DNA of 64,000 bases from Planctomycetota bacterium (GTDB taxonomy: Bacteria; Planctomycetota; Planctomycetia; Pirellulales; Lacipirellulaceae): positions 1 through 64,000 of the forward strand of contig JAKOXH010000061.1 in assembly GCA_029781135.1 (NCBI GenBank), read 5' to 3'. The stretch's first letter is position 1; every line of letters begins with the position of its first letter. Below, one piece after another: positions 45,070 to 52,536 of this stretch. The translations under genes and the position numbers were made by a program. The notes beneath the pieces were generated by a model. The model searched no databases, was not told the DNA's origin, and saw nothing but the letters and a program-made list of their open reading frames with translations.

Positions 45070-45414
45070 GGTGCTCCGGCGATCGGGTCGACAAGCTTGG
45101 GACGTTTATACGGGGCGCGACGGAAAAGAGTAACCGGTCGTACCGATTACACTGGCAACTCGTGGCTGCAAACGTCCCAGTTCGCGGCGACCGTGAGCGC
45201 GGATTGCTAAGCAAGCCTACCTCACGGGCCAACGAGCGGCGAGGATCGCGCTCTTGTGCGTCCATTACTTCGACACGCGGCCGGAGCACAAATTAATGCG
45301 AAATCATCGTACCGCAGAGCTTCGCCGGGCAGAATCCTTGATTTGCGAGGCAGGATTGGAATGACCCACACCACCGAGACGCGGCATTTGGATTGACGCA
45401 TGCATTGAGGCGAG
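45070..45414. other. Intergenic stretch upstream of glgX
   Basis: No gene is evident. TGGGACGTTT (about 45100) and AAACGTCCCA (about 45172) form a 10-bp inverted pair with a 62-base loop. Promoters could not be assigned. Confidence 0.4.
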
Positions 45415-45987
45415 CTATTTCGTCGTCAACCAGGCAAGGGCTTGCGAGAGAACTGCCGCAGGTGTATTGAAATGGCTCTCGTCGTGCTGAGGCTCACGGC
45501 CTGGAGCCGACCAATAGCTTCCGTAAAAGGTAGACCCGACGATTTTCAGTGATTTTCCGCTGCCAAGCATGGGCGAGGCCAGTGCCGCAGGAACGATATT
45601 GTCTGCCAGCGAAAAACAGTTGCGAATTTCTAGTGTTGCCACATCCCGATCCATATACACTCCGCCCCAGCCAAGATGTAAGAACATTCGGAGAGGGCCT
45701 AATACAACATAGTATTGGATCGCGTAGGAATTCACCCCATGGCCGGAATGGCTTAGCACGACGTAATCCTCTACATCATTCTGATCCACTCCACGAACGT
45801 AGACGTCCAGCAAATAGGGCGATGTCTGCTTGCCGTGCCGAGATGAAAAATACCATTCGCCCCGCTCTTTTATTTGCGATGCAAGTACGTCTGGAATTGC
45901 CGGAAATGTCAGTCCCGCATCTTGAAAAAGTTGCCGCGCTTTCGCCAAATCGGGGTTGGGAATGTTGCGATTCATTTCGATACGCAT
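45415..45987 (-). CDS. Unknown protein
   Basis: A 190-residue protein not recognised. Near the N terminus it has DLAKARQLFQDAGLTFPAIP and then beta-rich segments: GEWYFSSRHGKQTSPYLLDV, DYVVLSHSGHGVNSYAIQYY and MFLHLGWGGVYMD. SHSGHGVNSYA holds possible active His/Ser residues, but no family fits. No signal peptide or membrane span is present. The start is set at the ATG 45987; 45975 and 46017 are also in frame. It lies 133 bases from the toxin-antitoxin operon, on the same strand, and could be accessory to it or independent. Confidence 0.6.
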   Translation of the reverse strand: MRIEMNRNIPNPDLAKARQLFQDAGLTFPAIPDVLASQIKERGEWYFSSRHGKQTSPYLLDVYVRGVDQNDVEDYVVLSHSGHGVNSYAIQYYVVLGPLRMFLHLGWGGVYMDRDVATLEIRNCFSLADNIVPAALASPMLGSGKSLKIVGSTFYGSYWSAPGREPQHDESHFNTPAAVLSQALAWLTTK

Positions 45988-46120
45988 GACTTTCGTTCGA
46001 GGTCGTTGCGAACGCAAAGCTAGTGACGGTGCGGCTTAGTACGACGCAGAAATGTCGAAAGCAGTTATCTGCCGCATGATTTGTGCTAATACACTCGACG
46101 TCCATTAACAGTGGTCTGCC

Positions 46121-46567
46121 TTAATGGTACGAATCAGGCCACTCCCCACGGTCGTTGATAGGAACTTGGGTACGCTTAAGCTTCTTAAACATCTTTTGGA
46201 CGGCGAGTCCATTAGCATGTGAATCGTGTCTGTATAGGTGGCGAAACAGCCCCTCCAACTCAACGATCTCTTCGTCGCGTATGTTGTCCCAGACTTCGAA
46301 CGCTGAGAAGTGCGTCCAATCAGCCTTCCTTTTCGCATGCGACTCTAATCGGCCGCGCATGCCCCGCGTCGCCATGCCAACGTAAACTACGTCGTAAAAT
46401 ATTTTTTTCTCGCCGGCTACTTCGCGATAGAGGACGTAAAGTCCGCGACGCCCCTTTGGAACGGCCTTGACTCGTTCCCTGAGTTGAAACTCAACACAAC
46501 ACTTAATAAGTCGAAGTGGACTTTCTGCCATATTAATCGCTTTCTCAGATTCAATTCGTTGGCTCAA
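46121..46567 (-). CDS. GIY-YIG nuclease-like protein, last gene of a TA-type operon
   Basis: A 148-residue protein. GRRGLYVLYRE (about residues 40-50) and DVVYVGMATRGMRGRLESH (about 59-77) are the GLY and YVG halves of a GIY-YIG domain, with the conserved Arg ten residues after YVG and a metal-binding Glu in EEIVELEGLF. Such domains cut DNA in repair, homing or restriction. The TTG start overlaps the stop of the Phd-like antitoxin gene as TTGA; an in-frame ATG lies at 46531. Being coupled behind an antitoxin-like gene suggests it may be the toxin of a pair, but that is inference. Confidence 0.78.
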   Translation of the reverse strand: MSQRIESEKAINMAESPLRLIKCCVEFQLRERVKAVPKGRRGLYVLYREVAGEKKIFYDVVYVGMATRGMRGRLESHAKRKADWTHFSAFEVWDNIRDEEIVELEGLFRHLYRHDSHANGLAVQKMFKKLKRTQVPINDRGEWPDSYH

Positions 46568-46824
46568 AGGCGAGGGGGCAGCCCCAGCGTCGCTCTTATG
46601 TCGGCGGAGGACATGCCTCCTTCTGCTTCCAGCCGTTTCTGGGAGCGTTCCAGAATGGCTTGAAACTGCGGATGGATGCTGAGCAACAGGCTTTCAACGT
46701 CGTCGTCGGCTGGCACTACCGCGGCAACGGCATGGCCGTCTCGCGTGAGCAAAAGCGGTTCTTGAGCGTGGGATTGCAGGTGCAATGCCAATTCGGGCAC
46801 GGCGGTTACATCGAGGGTTTTCAT
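46564..46824 (-). CDS. Phd/YefM-like antitoxin
   Basis: An 86-residue protein. It starts MKTLDVTAVPELALHLQSHA, then has EPLLLTRDGHAVAAVVPADD, the N-terminal Phd/YefM fold (helix, then strand with LLTRDG--VAAVVP). The C-terminal helix, AILERSQKRLEAEGGMSSAD, is where such antitoxins wrap their toxin. It lies 14 bases after higA and overlaps the GIY-YIG gene by 4 bases. No ParE, Doc, YoeB or PIN toxin is next to it, so its partner is either the GIY-YIG protein or lost. Confidence 0.72.
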   Translation of the reverse strand: MKTLDVTAVPELALHLQSHAQEPLLLTRDGHAVAAVVPADDDVESLLLSIHPQFQAILERSQKRLEAEGGMSSADIRATLGLPPRL

Positions 46825-46838
46825 TGCTTGAATCGCGA

Positions 46839-47237
46839 TCAGAAGAACGCGGCCGGCGAGACGTGGAATCGTTGCGCGAGCGCTCGCACCTGTTCGATAG
46901 TAAGACTTTCCTTCCCAGCGAGAAAACGCTCGACCGTGGCTGGTTTGCCGACCTCGGGCAGGCCAGCGGCGGAAAGTCCGTGTTCTTCCATCAGGTATTG
47001 GAGTACGCCTGGCCCGCCAGCGATTGGTATGGATTGGTGTTCAACTTCATACGTGTGGATGAGTGTGCCCAGCGTATCGAGAAGGCTGTACAGGGGATGC
47101 TGTTGATTGGTGCCGATTTCGTCGAGCAAGGTGTTCAATCGCGAGACTGCCGCATCGTAGTCATCCTCGTTGCGCAGGGCAAACAGCGGCGCGATTGGTG
47201 GCCAGTGCGTTTGGAGATCGGTTATCTGTGTGGTCAT
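46839..47237 (-). CDS. higA: HigA-type antitoxin
   Basis: A 132-residue protein. The N-terminal part, TTQITDLQTHWPPIAPLFAL then YDAAVSRLNTLLDEIG, binds toxin in HigA proteins of this type. The C-terminal helix-turn-helix, LMEEHGLSAAGLPEVG then ATVERFLAGKESLTIEQVRA, binds the operon promoter. The ATG at 47237 overlaps the toxin stop as ATGA, so I preferred it over 47246. It neutralises HigB and represses its own operon. Toxin-first order is usual for hig systems. Confidence 0.85.
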   Translation of the reverse strand: MTTQITDLQTHWPPIAPLFALRNEDDYDAAVSRLNTLLDEIGTNQQHPLYSLLDTLGTLIHTYEVEHQSIPIAGGPGVLQYLMEEHGLSAAGLPEVGKPATVERFLAGKESLTIEQVRALAQRFHVSPAAFF

Positions 47238-47521
47238 CGCTTCCAATCTCCCAGATCATATTCGGCGTGCGTCAAAACGTGACGGACGTACACTTTGCGG
47301 CGGTTGTAATGGATCGAGGCAATCAGTCGAAACTTGTTGCCACCAATGTTGAAAACGGTTAGGTCATTTACCGCATCGGCCGAGGGAAACGTCTCGCCTA
47401 TAGCAGCAAGGTTCACGAATTCGGTCGATTGCATAATCGTGTGCCAGCGGCGCAGCGGAGATTCGCTTTCCGGATGGGTGTCCCAAAACGTGCGCAGAGC
47501 TTTGCGGGAAATGACGTGCAT
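47234..47521 (-). CDS. higB: HigB-type toxin (mRNA interferase)
   Basis: A 95-residue protein starting MHVISRKALRTFWDTHPESE. RRWHTIMQSTEFVNLAAIGE, then SADAVNDLTVFNIGGNKFRL and RRKVYVRHVLTHAEYD match the HigB toxin family, which cleaves mRNA at the ribosome. VFNIGGNKFRLIA and the C-terminal HVLTHAEYD are the conserved core. It is the first gene of the minus-strand operon higB, higA, phd-like, GIY-YIG. The upstream gap towards purM is 144 bases and probably holds the operator. Confidence 0.9.
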   Translation of the reverse strand: MHVISRKALRTFWDTHPESESPLRRWHTIMQSTEFVNLAAIGETFPSADAVNDLTVFNIGGNKFRLIASIHYNRRKVYVRHVLTHAEYDLGDWKR

Positions 47522-47665
47522 TTCCCCATCAATTATACGTTCGCGGTGACGCGGCCCGCAATTGATTTTGACGATAGGAATTTGGCTTCAGCATCTTCTA
47601 CATGACGGCCAATCAAGAGCCGGCCCTACCACGAGCTTGTTATGGGCTTTAGAATCGCCAGAACC

Positions 47666-48796
47666 ATGGCCAAAGCGACTTACAAAGAATCGGGTGTTGA
47701 TCTGGATGTGTATCGCGAGTCGATGTCGCGGTTGCCGCGGCTGCTCAGGCGGACGCATTCGCCGCGGGTGCTGGCGAATGAGGGCGGCTTCGCGGGGTTG
47801 TTCCAACTCGATTTTGCCGATGGGATTTTTGCGCGGAAGTATAAAGACCCGGTGCTGGTTTCGGGCACCGATGGCGTCGGCACGAAGTTGAAGGTCGCGC
47901 AGAAGGCCGGCGTACACAACACCGTGGGGATCGACCTGGTGGGGATGTGCGTGAACGACGTGCTGTGCTGCGGGGCGGAGCCGCTGTTCTTTTTGGATTA
48001 CGTGGCGATGGGACGCGACGATCCGGCACTGTTGGAGGCGATCGTCGAAGGGATCAGCAATGGCTGTGTCGAGAGCGATATGGCGCTCATCGGCGGCGAG
48101 ACGGCGATCATGCCCGATTTATATCAGGCGGAAGATTACGATTTGGCGGGCTTTTGTGTCGGCGTCGTGGAACGGGCGAAGGTGCTCGATGGCAGTACGA
48201 TTTCACCGGGGGACGTGGTGATCGGCGTGGCTTCGAGCGGGCTGCACTCGAACGGGTTCAGCTTGGTGCGGAAGATTGTGTTTGAAATTGGGAAGGTGAA
48301 TGCGAGCGATCTCGCGCCGACCGAGCTTGTGGGAGCGGTCTCTGACCGCGATTCGGCGTCGGAGACGCCTCCCACAAACGATCAAGGGAAATCTGCTACG
48401 ACGGTTGGCGACGTGCTGCTGCGGCCGACGACGATTTACGCTCGGGCGGTGCGCGGCGTGCTGGCGCATTACAAAGTAAAGAGCGTAGTGCATGGGATTG
48501 CGCACATAACGGGCGGCGGAATCTTTGAGAACCTCGACCGCATTCTGCCGCCGGGCGTGGGCGTGACAATCGATCGCGGCAGTTGGCCGGTGCCGCCGGT
48601 GTTTGCGTGGCTGCAAAAAATGGGTGACGTGGAAGAGGAGGAGATGTACCGCGTGTTCAATATGGGCGTGGGGCTGACGCTCGTCGTAAGCCCGTATTAC
48701 GCAGAAAGTATTCAACAGCAGCTCGCGAAGACGGGACTCGCTAGTTGGGTGATTGGGCGCGCGGTGGTGGGGGAGCAGAACGTGGCCTGGGCGTAA
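47666..48796 (+). CDS. purM: Phosphoribosylformylglycinamidine cyclo-ligase
   Basis: A 376-residue AIR synthetase of purine synthesis. Signatures: [63 protein letters not shown] and [15 protein letters not shown]. Residues about 221-237 ([15 protein letters not shown]) are out of keeping with the family and are encoded by a palindromic repeat inserted in frame at 48327-48377, in the loop before [14 protein letters not shown]. Family members have a shorter segment there. ATG 47666 is preferred over 47642, because homology starts after it. It stands alone and is followed by a long hairpin. Confidence 0.95.
   Translation: MAKATYKESGVDLDVYRESMSRLPRLLRRTHSPRVLANEGGFAGLFQLDFADGIFARKYKDPVLVSGTDGVGTKLKVAQKAGVHNTVGIDLVGMCVNDVLCCGAEPLFFLDYVAMGRDDPALLEAIVEGISNGCVESDMALIGGETAIMPDLYQAEDYDLAGFCVGVVERAKVLDGSTISPGDVVIGVASSGLHSNGFSLVRKIVFEIGKVNASDLAPTELVGAVSDRDSASETPPTNDQGKSATTVGDVLLRPTTIYARAVRGVLAHYKVKSVVHGIAHITGGGIFENLDRILPPGVGVTIDRGSWPVPPVFAWLQKMGDVEEEEMYRVFNMGVGLTLVVSPYYAESIQQQLAKTGLASWVIGRAVVGEQNVAWA
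48327..48377. repeat. Palindromic repeat inserted in frame in purM
   Basis: TTGTGGGAGCGGTCTCTGAC at the left and GGCGTCGGAGACGCCTCCCA then CAA at the right, with 9-base outer arms TTGTGGGAG/CTCCCACAA. It is the same family as the intergenic clusters at 36094, 37642 and 59182. Confidence 0.85.
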
Positions 48797-48805
48797 CCTC
48801 CAATC

Positions 48806-48896
48806 GTTTAGCCGCGACGCGGAGCGGAGCGCGTTCCGGAGTTCAACCAAGTGCACTGGCGCGCTCCGCTGCGCCGACTCCGCGTCGCGGTTAAAC
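48806..48896. repeat. Long GC-rich hairpin between purM and the DsbD-like gene
   Basis: GTTTAGCCGCGACGCGGAG pairs with CTCCGCGTCGCGGTTAAAC, 17 of 19 positions, and inner GCGCG/CGCGC can pair. It lies between two converging genes, 10 bases after purM and 4 bases before the other stop, so it may end both transcripts. Confidence 0.8.
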
Positions 48897-48900
48897 GGGG

Positions 48901-51510
48901 TCATCGAACGACGGCAGGGATGAATTCGCGGGGTTGCGAATCGCTGACGACTTGCGTTCCGGTGCGGCGTGTTTTGGCTTCGGCCAGCGCGGTGATGAGA
49001 TTTTGCTGCGTGTAGCCGCCACGGAAGACGATGGGGTTATGCGGCGAGCCGCCGGGGAAGATGGCGATCACGGGCACGCCGTTAGCGCCAAGCGCTTTGA
49101 TCGTGCGGTCGATTTCAGGCGGGTATTCCGTGAAGTCGGCGTACATGGTGACGGCGCCGCTCTGGGCAATCGCCTGTTCGACCGGCTTGGTGTGCAGGAC
49201 GGACTTCTCGAACAACTTGCAGTTGAAGCACCACTCGGCCGAGAAATCGACGAGCACCGTTTTGCCTTCATCGACGGCAACTTGCTGAAGTCGTTCGAGC
49301 GAAAAGGGCTGCCAGGCCTTGTCGACGGGAGCGGTGGCGAGGCGATACATACCGCCGAAGGCGACTGCGACGAACAGCCCAATTACCACCGCGGCCGAGG
49401 CCCAGGCACGCAAGCGAGCACCCAGTTCGGCGGTGAGCGGCGTGCGGGCGACGAGCCAACAGGCGACCGCGATGCCGAGCAGCAGCAAGATCGTCGGCAC
49501 GACGGCAGCCGGTTCGATGAACGAAAGAATGAAAACAACGGTGCCCATCAGAACGAAGCCGCTGACTTGTTTGAAGGTGTCCATCCATTGCCCCGGCTTT
49601 GGCAGAAAGCGGAGGAGTTCGGGGTAGACGCCGACGAGCAGGTAGGGGCTTGCCATGCCGAGGCCGACGACGGCAAACACGGTCAGATTCGTCGCAATGG
49701 GTTGCGTAACGGCCCAGGCAATGGCCGCGGCCATTAGCGGGGCGGTGCAGGGCGTGGCGAGGACGGTGGTGACGACGCCTTTCAAGAACGCGCCGAGCGG
49801 ACCTTCTTTCGCCGCGGCCGATTGAACCGAGCCGCTGCCGAAGAAGCCGGGGATAGGAACTTCCCACACGCCAAGGAGGCTAAGGGCCATTGCAAATACG
49901 ACGGCCGCGATCGTGACGTTGAACGATGTCTTGCCGAACTGGCCGCCCCAGGAAAGGCCGATTGTCGCGGCGAGCAGACCGAGTAGCAGGAATACGGCGA
50001 TGATGCCGGCGGCGAACCAGATATTGAGCACCAGCGCGTGCGAACGGCTCTTGCCCGATTGTTCGACGAAGCTCATTACCTTGAGGCCGATTACGGGCAG
50101 CACGCAAGGCATGAGGTTGAGAATGAGGCCGCCGACGAACGCGATAGCGATATAGTAAGACAGCGAACCGGCGGAGGCGGAGGTTTCCAGCGTGATACGC
50201 GAGAGGTCGTAAGCGCCGGCGGCGGCACGGGGAGCGGGCGCCGGTGCAGTAGCGATGCTATTCTGAGAATTCTGAGCAACAGGCTGGGCGGTTGGCGGCG
50301 TTTGTGGCGGAGCAGTGGTGGTTGGTGTCTGAGGCGATTGGCGCGTGTAGAAGTCGGCCAGTACTGAGGATGCAGCGGCGACTTTGCTGTAACCGTCGCC
50401 CGGGGCAAACGTGAGTGGTGCTTCCGATTGGCTGCGTTCAGGGCCGACGGTGAGTTTGGTGGCGAAGCGCACGGCCTGGGGAAGTTCGCACACGCCTTGG
50501 CCGCCGCTGTAATCGCACATCTGGTAGCCGAAGAGGCCAACAAGCGGGTATTCGCCAGCGGGTGCGTCCTTGGGAACATCAATGCGCTGTGTCCAAGTAA
50601 CATCACCTTCATGGTATTTCAGTGGGCCGAACGACGGTTCAGAATTGTCAACTTTGGGCTGTGCATCGGTCGTCGGGCGTTCGGGTAGCAGGCCACCCGT
50701 GGATTGCAGCGCGATCAGCACCGGCTTGGTGCCTTTCAGCGGGTCGCGTTCGTTAAACGCATAGATGTGTCCGCCGGGTGGCGTGGTGGCCGTGATGTGC
50801 AGTTCGGCCGATTCGCCAGGGCGAACCGCTGCCGGCACGAGTCGGCCGCTCAGCTTCACGGCCGAGCCTTTCATCTGAAAGCTTGCGACCGATGACTGAA
50901 CATGGCCAATGGCTGAGGCGGGCGGCCAATCGACGATGCGGACGTTGTCGGCTCCAGGGGCAACGCGGGCCGTGAAATCTTTTTCAACCGGTTCGCATGA
51001 GCCGCCGTCCTGGCAGACTTCCAGGCGGATACTGCCTTTGACTTCCAGCTTCTTCGGATCGACGCCGGCGGTGATTTCAATGGGCGCGTACCAAGTGACG
51101 GTGCCTTTGTGCTCTTCGATTTTAAGGCCAGTCCACACAGGACCTTTTTCAATACGTGAATCGGGAGCAGGCTGTGAGCGGAAGGCAGTGAGCAGGCGGT
51201 AATCGCTCGAATGCACGAGTTCAATTTGCGTGGGTCGCGGACCCCCCTTGGGTTGCGTGAGCGAGTATGTGTGTTTGCCCGGCGCGATCTTGGCGGTGAT
51301 CAGCAGAACGGCTGGCTGATCGGCCGATGCGGGTGCGACGCGCGTCGTGATCGTCGCTGCTTCGCCATTCGCGGCAGGGTCGAATTGGCCCACGATGCCG
51401 AGCGGGCTTTGGGGATCGAAGCCGATGGAGTTCTGCCCTTGCGCTTGTGCGGAGTTGACCGCAAAGAGAATCGTCGGGATGGCCAAGAGGCCAAATGCAA
51501 GTTGACGCAC
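48901..51510 (-). CDS. DsbD-like thiol:disulfide interchange protein
   Basis: An 869-residue membrane protein that passes electrons across the inner membrane to periplasmic thiols. After a signal peptide (RQLAFGLLAIPTILFAVNSA) come two DsbD-alpha-like periplasmic domains (about 50-430), a Pro/Thr/Gln linker, an eight-span DsbD domain (VGGLILNLMPCVLPVIGLKV with its Cys, and VLATPCTAPLMAAAIAW with the second Cys), and a C-terminal thioredoxin domain with DFSAEWCFNCKLFEKSV. GTG 51510 with GGAG upstream fits the signal peptide; the frame is open to 51594. It may serve cytochrome c maturation or periplasmic disulfide repair. The partner is unknown. Confidence 0.9.
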   Translation of the reverse strand: MRQLAFGLLAIPTILFAVNSAQAQGQNSIGFDPQSPLGIVGQFDPAANGEAATITTRVAPASADQPAVLLITAKIAPGKHTYSLTQPKGGPRPTQIELVHSSDYRLLTAFRSQPAPDSRIEKGPVWTGLKIEEHKGTVTWYAPIEITAGVDPKKLEVKGSIRLEVCQDGGSCEPVEKDFTARVAPGADNVRIVDWPPASAIGHVQSSVASFQMKGSAVKLSGRLVPAAVRPGESAELHITATTPPGGHIYAFNERDPLKGTKPVLIALQSTGGLLPERPTTDAQPKVDNSEPSFGPLKYHEGDVTWTQRIDVPKDAPAGEYPLVGLFGYQMCDYSGGQGVCELPQAVRFATKLTVGPERSQSEAPLTFAPGDGYSKVAAASSVLADFYTRQSPQTPTTTAPPQTPPTAQPVAQNSQNSIATAPAPAPRAAAGAYDLSRITLETSASAGSLSYYIAIAFVGGLILNLMPCVLPVIGLKVMSFVEQSGKSRSHALVLNIWFAAGIIAVFLLLGLLAATIGLSWGGQFGKTSFNVTIAAVVFAMALSLLGVWEVPIPGFFGSGSVQSAAAKEGPLGAFLKGVVTTVLATPCTAPLMAAAIAWAVTQPIATNLTVFAVVGLGMASPYLLVGVYPELLRFLPKPGQWMDTFKQVSGFVLMGTVVFILSFIEPAAVVPTILLLLGIAVACWLVARTPLTAELGARLRAWASAAVVIGLFVAVAFGGMYRLATAPVDKAWQPFSLERLQQVAVDEGKTVLVDFSAEWCFNCKLFEKSVLHTKPVEQAIAQSGAVTMYADFTEYPPEIDRTIKALGANGVPVIAIFPGGSPHNPIVFRGGYTQQNLITALAEAKTRRTGTQVVSDSQPREFIPAVVR

Positions 51511-52053
51511 TGGAAAGGCTCCAAAGTAGGTGGCGAAACTACACAACGCGAACGGAGACCGCGTTGGCGAAAGAACGGCCGACGAGTTTCGCAAATGAAA
51601 GATCCGCGTTTCACGTAATTTTACCGGTGGGATTGGGAACGTCCTACCCGGGTTTACGCACTAAATGGCATGCTGGCAGGGAGCCCGGCAGGCGAACTGA
51701 CGGGCGGTACGGCGGAAGATACGACGATGCGGTGCAGGAGTGCGGCGAAATCAGCGGAATCGCTCTCTAATGTCATTTAGTTTATGAACATAGCAGACAT
51801 TACTTCATACCCCCGCAAGGGATTGTGGACGGCGTCTGGGGCGCGGGATAGATTGGGGGCGCAGAGGGAAAGAAGTCCGCAGAGGTCGCGGCAAATGGGC
51901 CCATCGATTCGATATGACTGGTTCGCTATTTGTGCAAACCAAGTTCGACTCACGCAAAGGCGCAAAGCCGCAAAGGGGCGGACAGATAGTGAATTACCTT
52001 TGCGGTCTTTGCGCCTTTACGTGAGACTCTTAATCAAGAATTCTTGAACTTCT
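51511..52053. other. Intergenic stretch upstream of the molybdenum enzyme genes
   Basis: About 540 bases with no convincing gene. Its last part holds the long inverted repeat at 51948-52028. Promoters for the divergent DsbD-like gene and the molybdenum enzyme must lie here, but none is obvious. Confidence 0.5.
51948..52028. repeat. GCAAAGGCGC-type inverted repeat
   Basis: ACTCACGCAAAGGCGCAAAG and CCGCAAAGG at the left are matched by CCTTTGCGGTCTTTGCGCC and ACGTGAGACT at the right. It is the same family as at 27189 and 30568. It ends 25 bases before the next start codon. Confidence 0.8.
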
Positions 52054-52536
52054 ATGCAACAGAAAATCACACTTACGGTTAATGGCAAGGAGCGCACGGT
52101 TACGACCGATCCGAACCGGCCGCTCTTGGATGTATTGCGGGAAGACCTCGGTTTAATGGGGCCCAAGTTCGGCTGCGGTGAGCGGCAGTGCGGGGCCTGC
52201 ACTGTGCTGCTCAACGGCCGGGCGACGTACTCGTGTGCCACGAAGATTAGTTCCGCCAAAGGTCGCAAGATCGAGACGATTGAAAGCCTGATGGAAGGCG
52301 ACAAGTTGCACCCGCTGCAGGAAGCGTTCTTGGCCGAGAACGCGTTCCAGTGTGGCTACTGCACTTCTGGCATGATTATGAACGCAGTCGCGCTGCTGCG
52401 TGAGAAGCCGAATGCCGACACGGAAGAAATTCGTGAGGCGATGGACCGCAACACGTGCCGTTGTGGAACTTACACGCGGATTATGAAGGCGGTCGAGAGT
52501 GTGGCGAAAGCGGGCGTGATGGGAGGGAAGAAGTGA
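52054..52536 (+). CDS. [2Fe-2S] subunit of a molybdenum hydroxylase (isoquinoline oxidoreductase alpha-like)
   Basis: A 160-residue electron-transfer subunit. The first cluster is bound in FGCGERQCGACTVLLNG (about residues 40-56) and a further Cys in YSCATKIS. The second is bound in AFQCGYCTSGMIMNA and RNTCRCGTYTRI. This is the small subunit of two-component xanthine oxidase-type enzymes, as in isoquinoline 1-oxidoreductase, with no FAD subunit. Its stop overlaps the large-subunit start as TGATG, so the two are coupled. The substrate is probably an aldehyde or N-heterocycle, and the electron acceptor a cytochrome. Both are inferred. Confidence 0.92.
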   Translation: MQQKITLTVNGKERTVTTDPNRPLLDVLREDLGLMGPKFGCGERQCGACTVLLNGRATYSCATKISSAKGRKIETIESLMEGDKLHPLQEAFLAENAFQCGYCTSGMIMNAVALLREKPNADTEEIREAMDRNTCRCGTYTRIMKAVESVAKAGVMGGKK

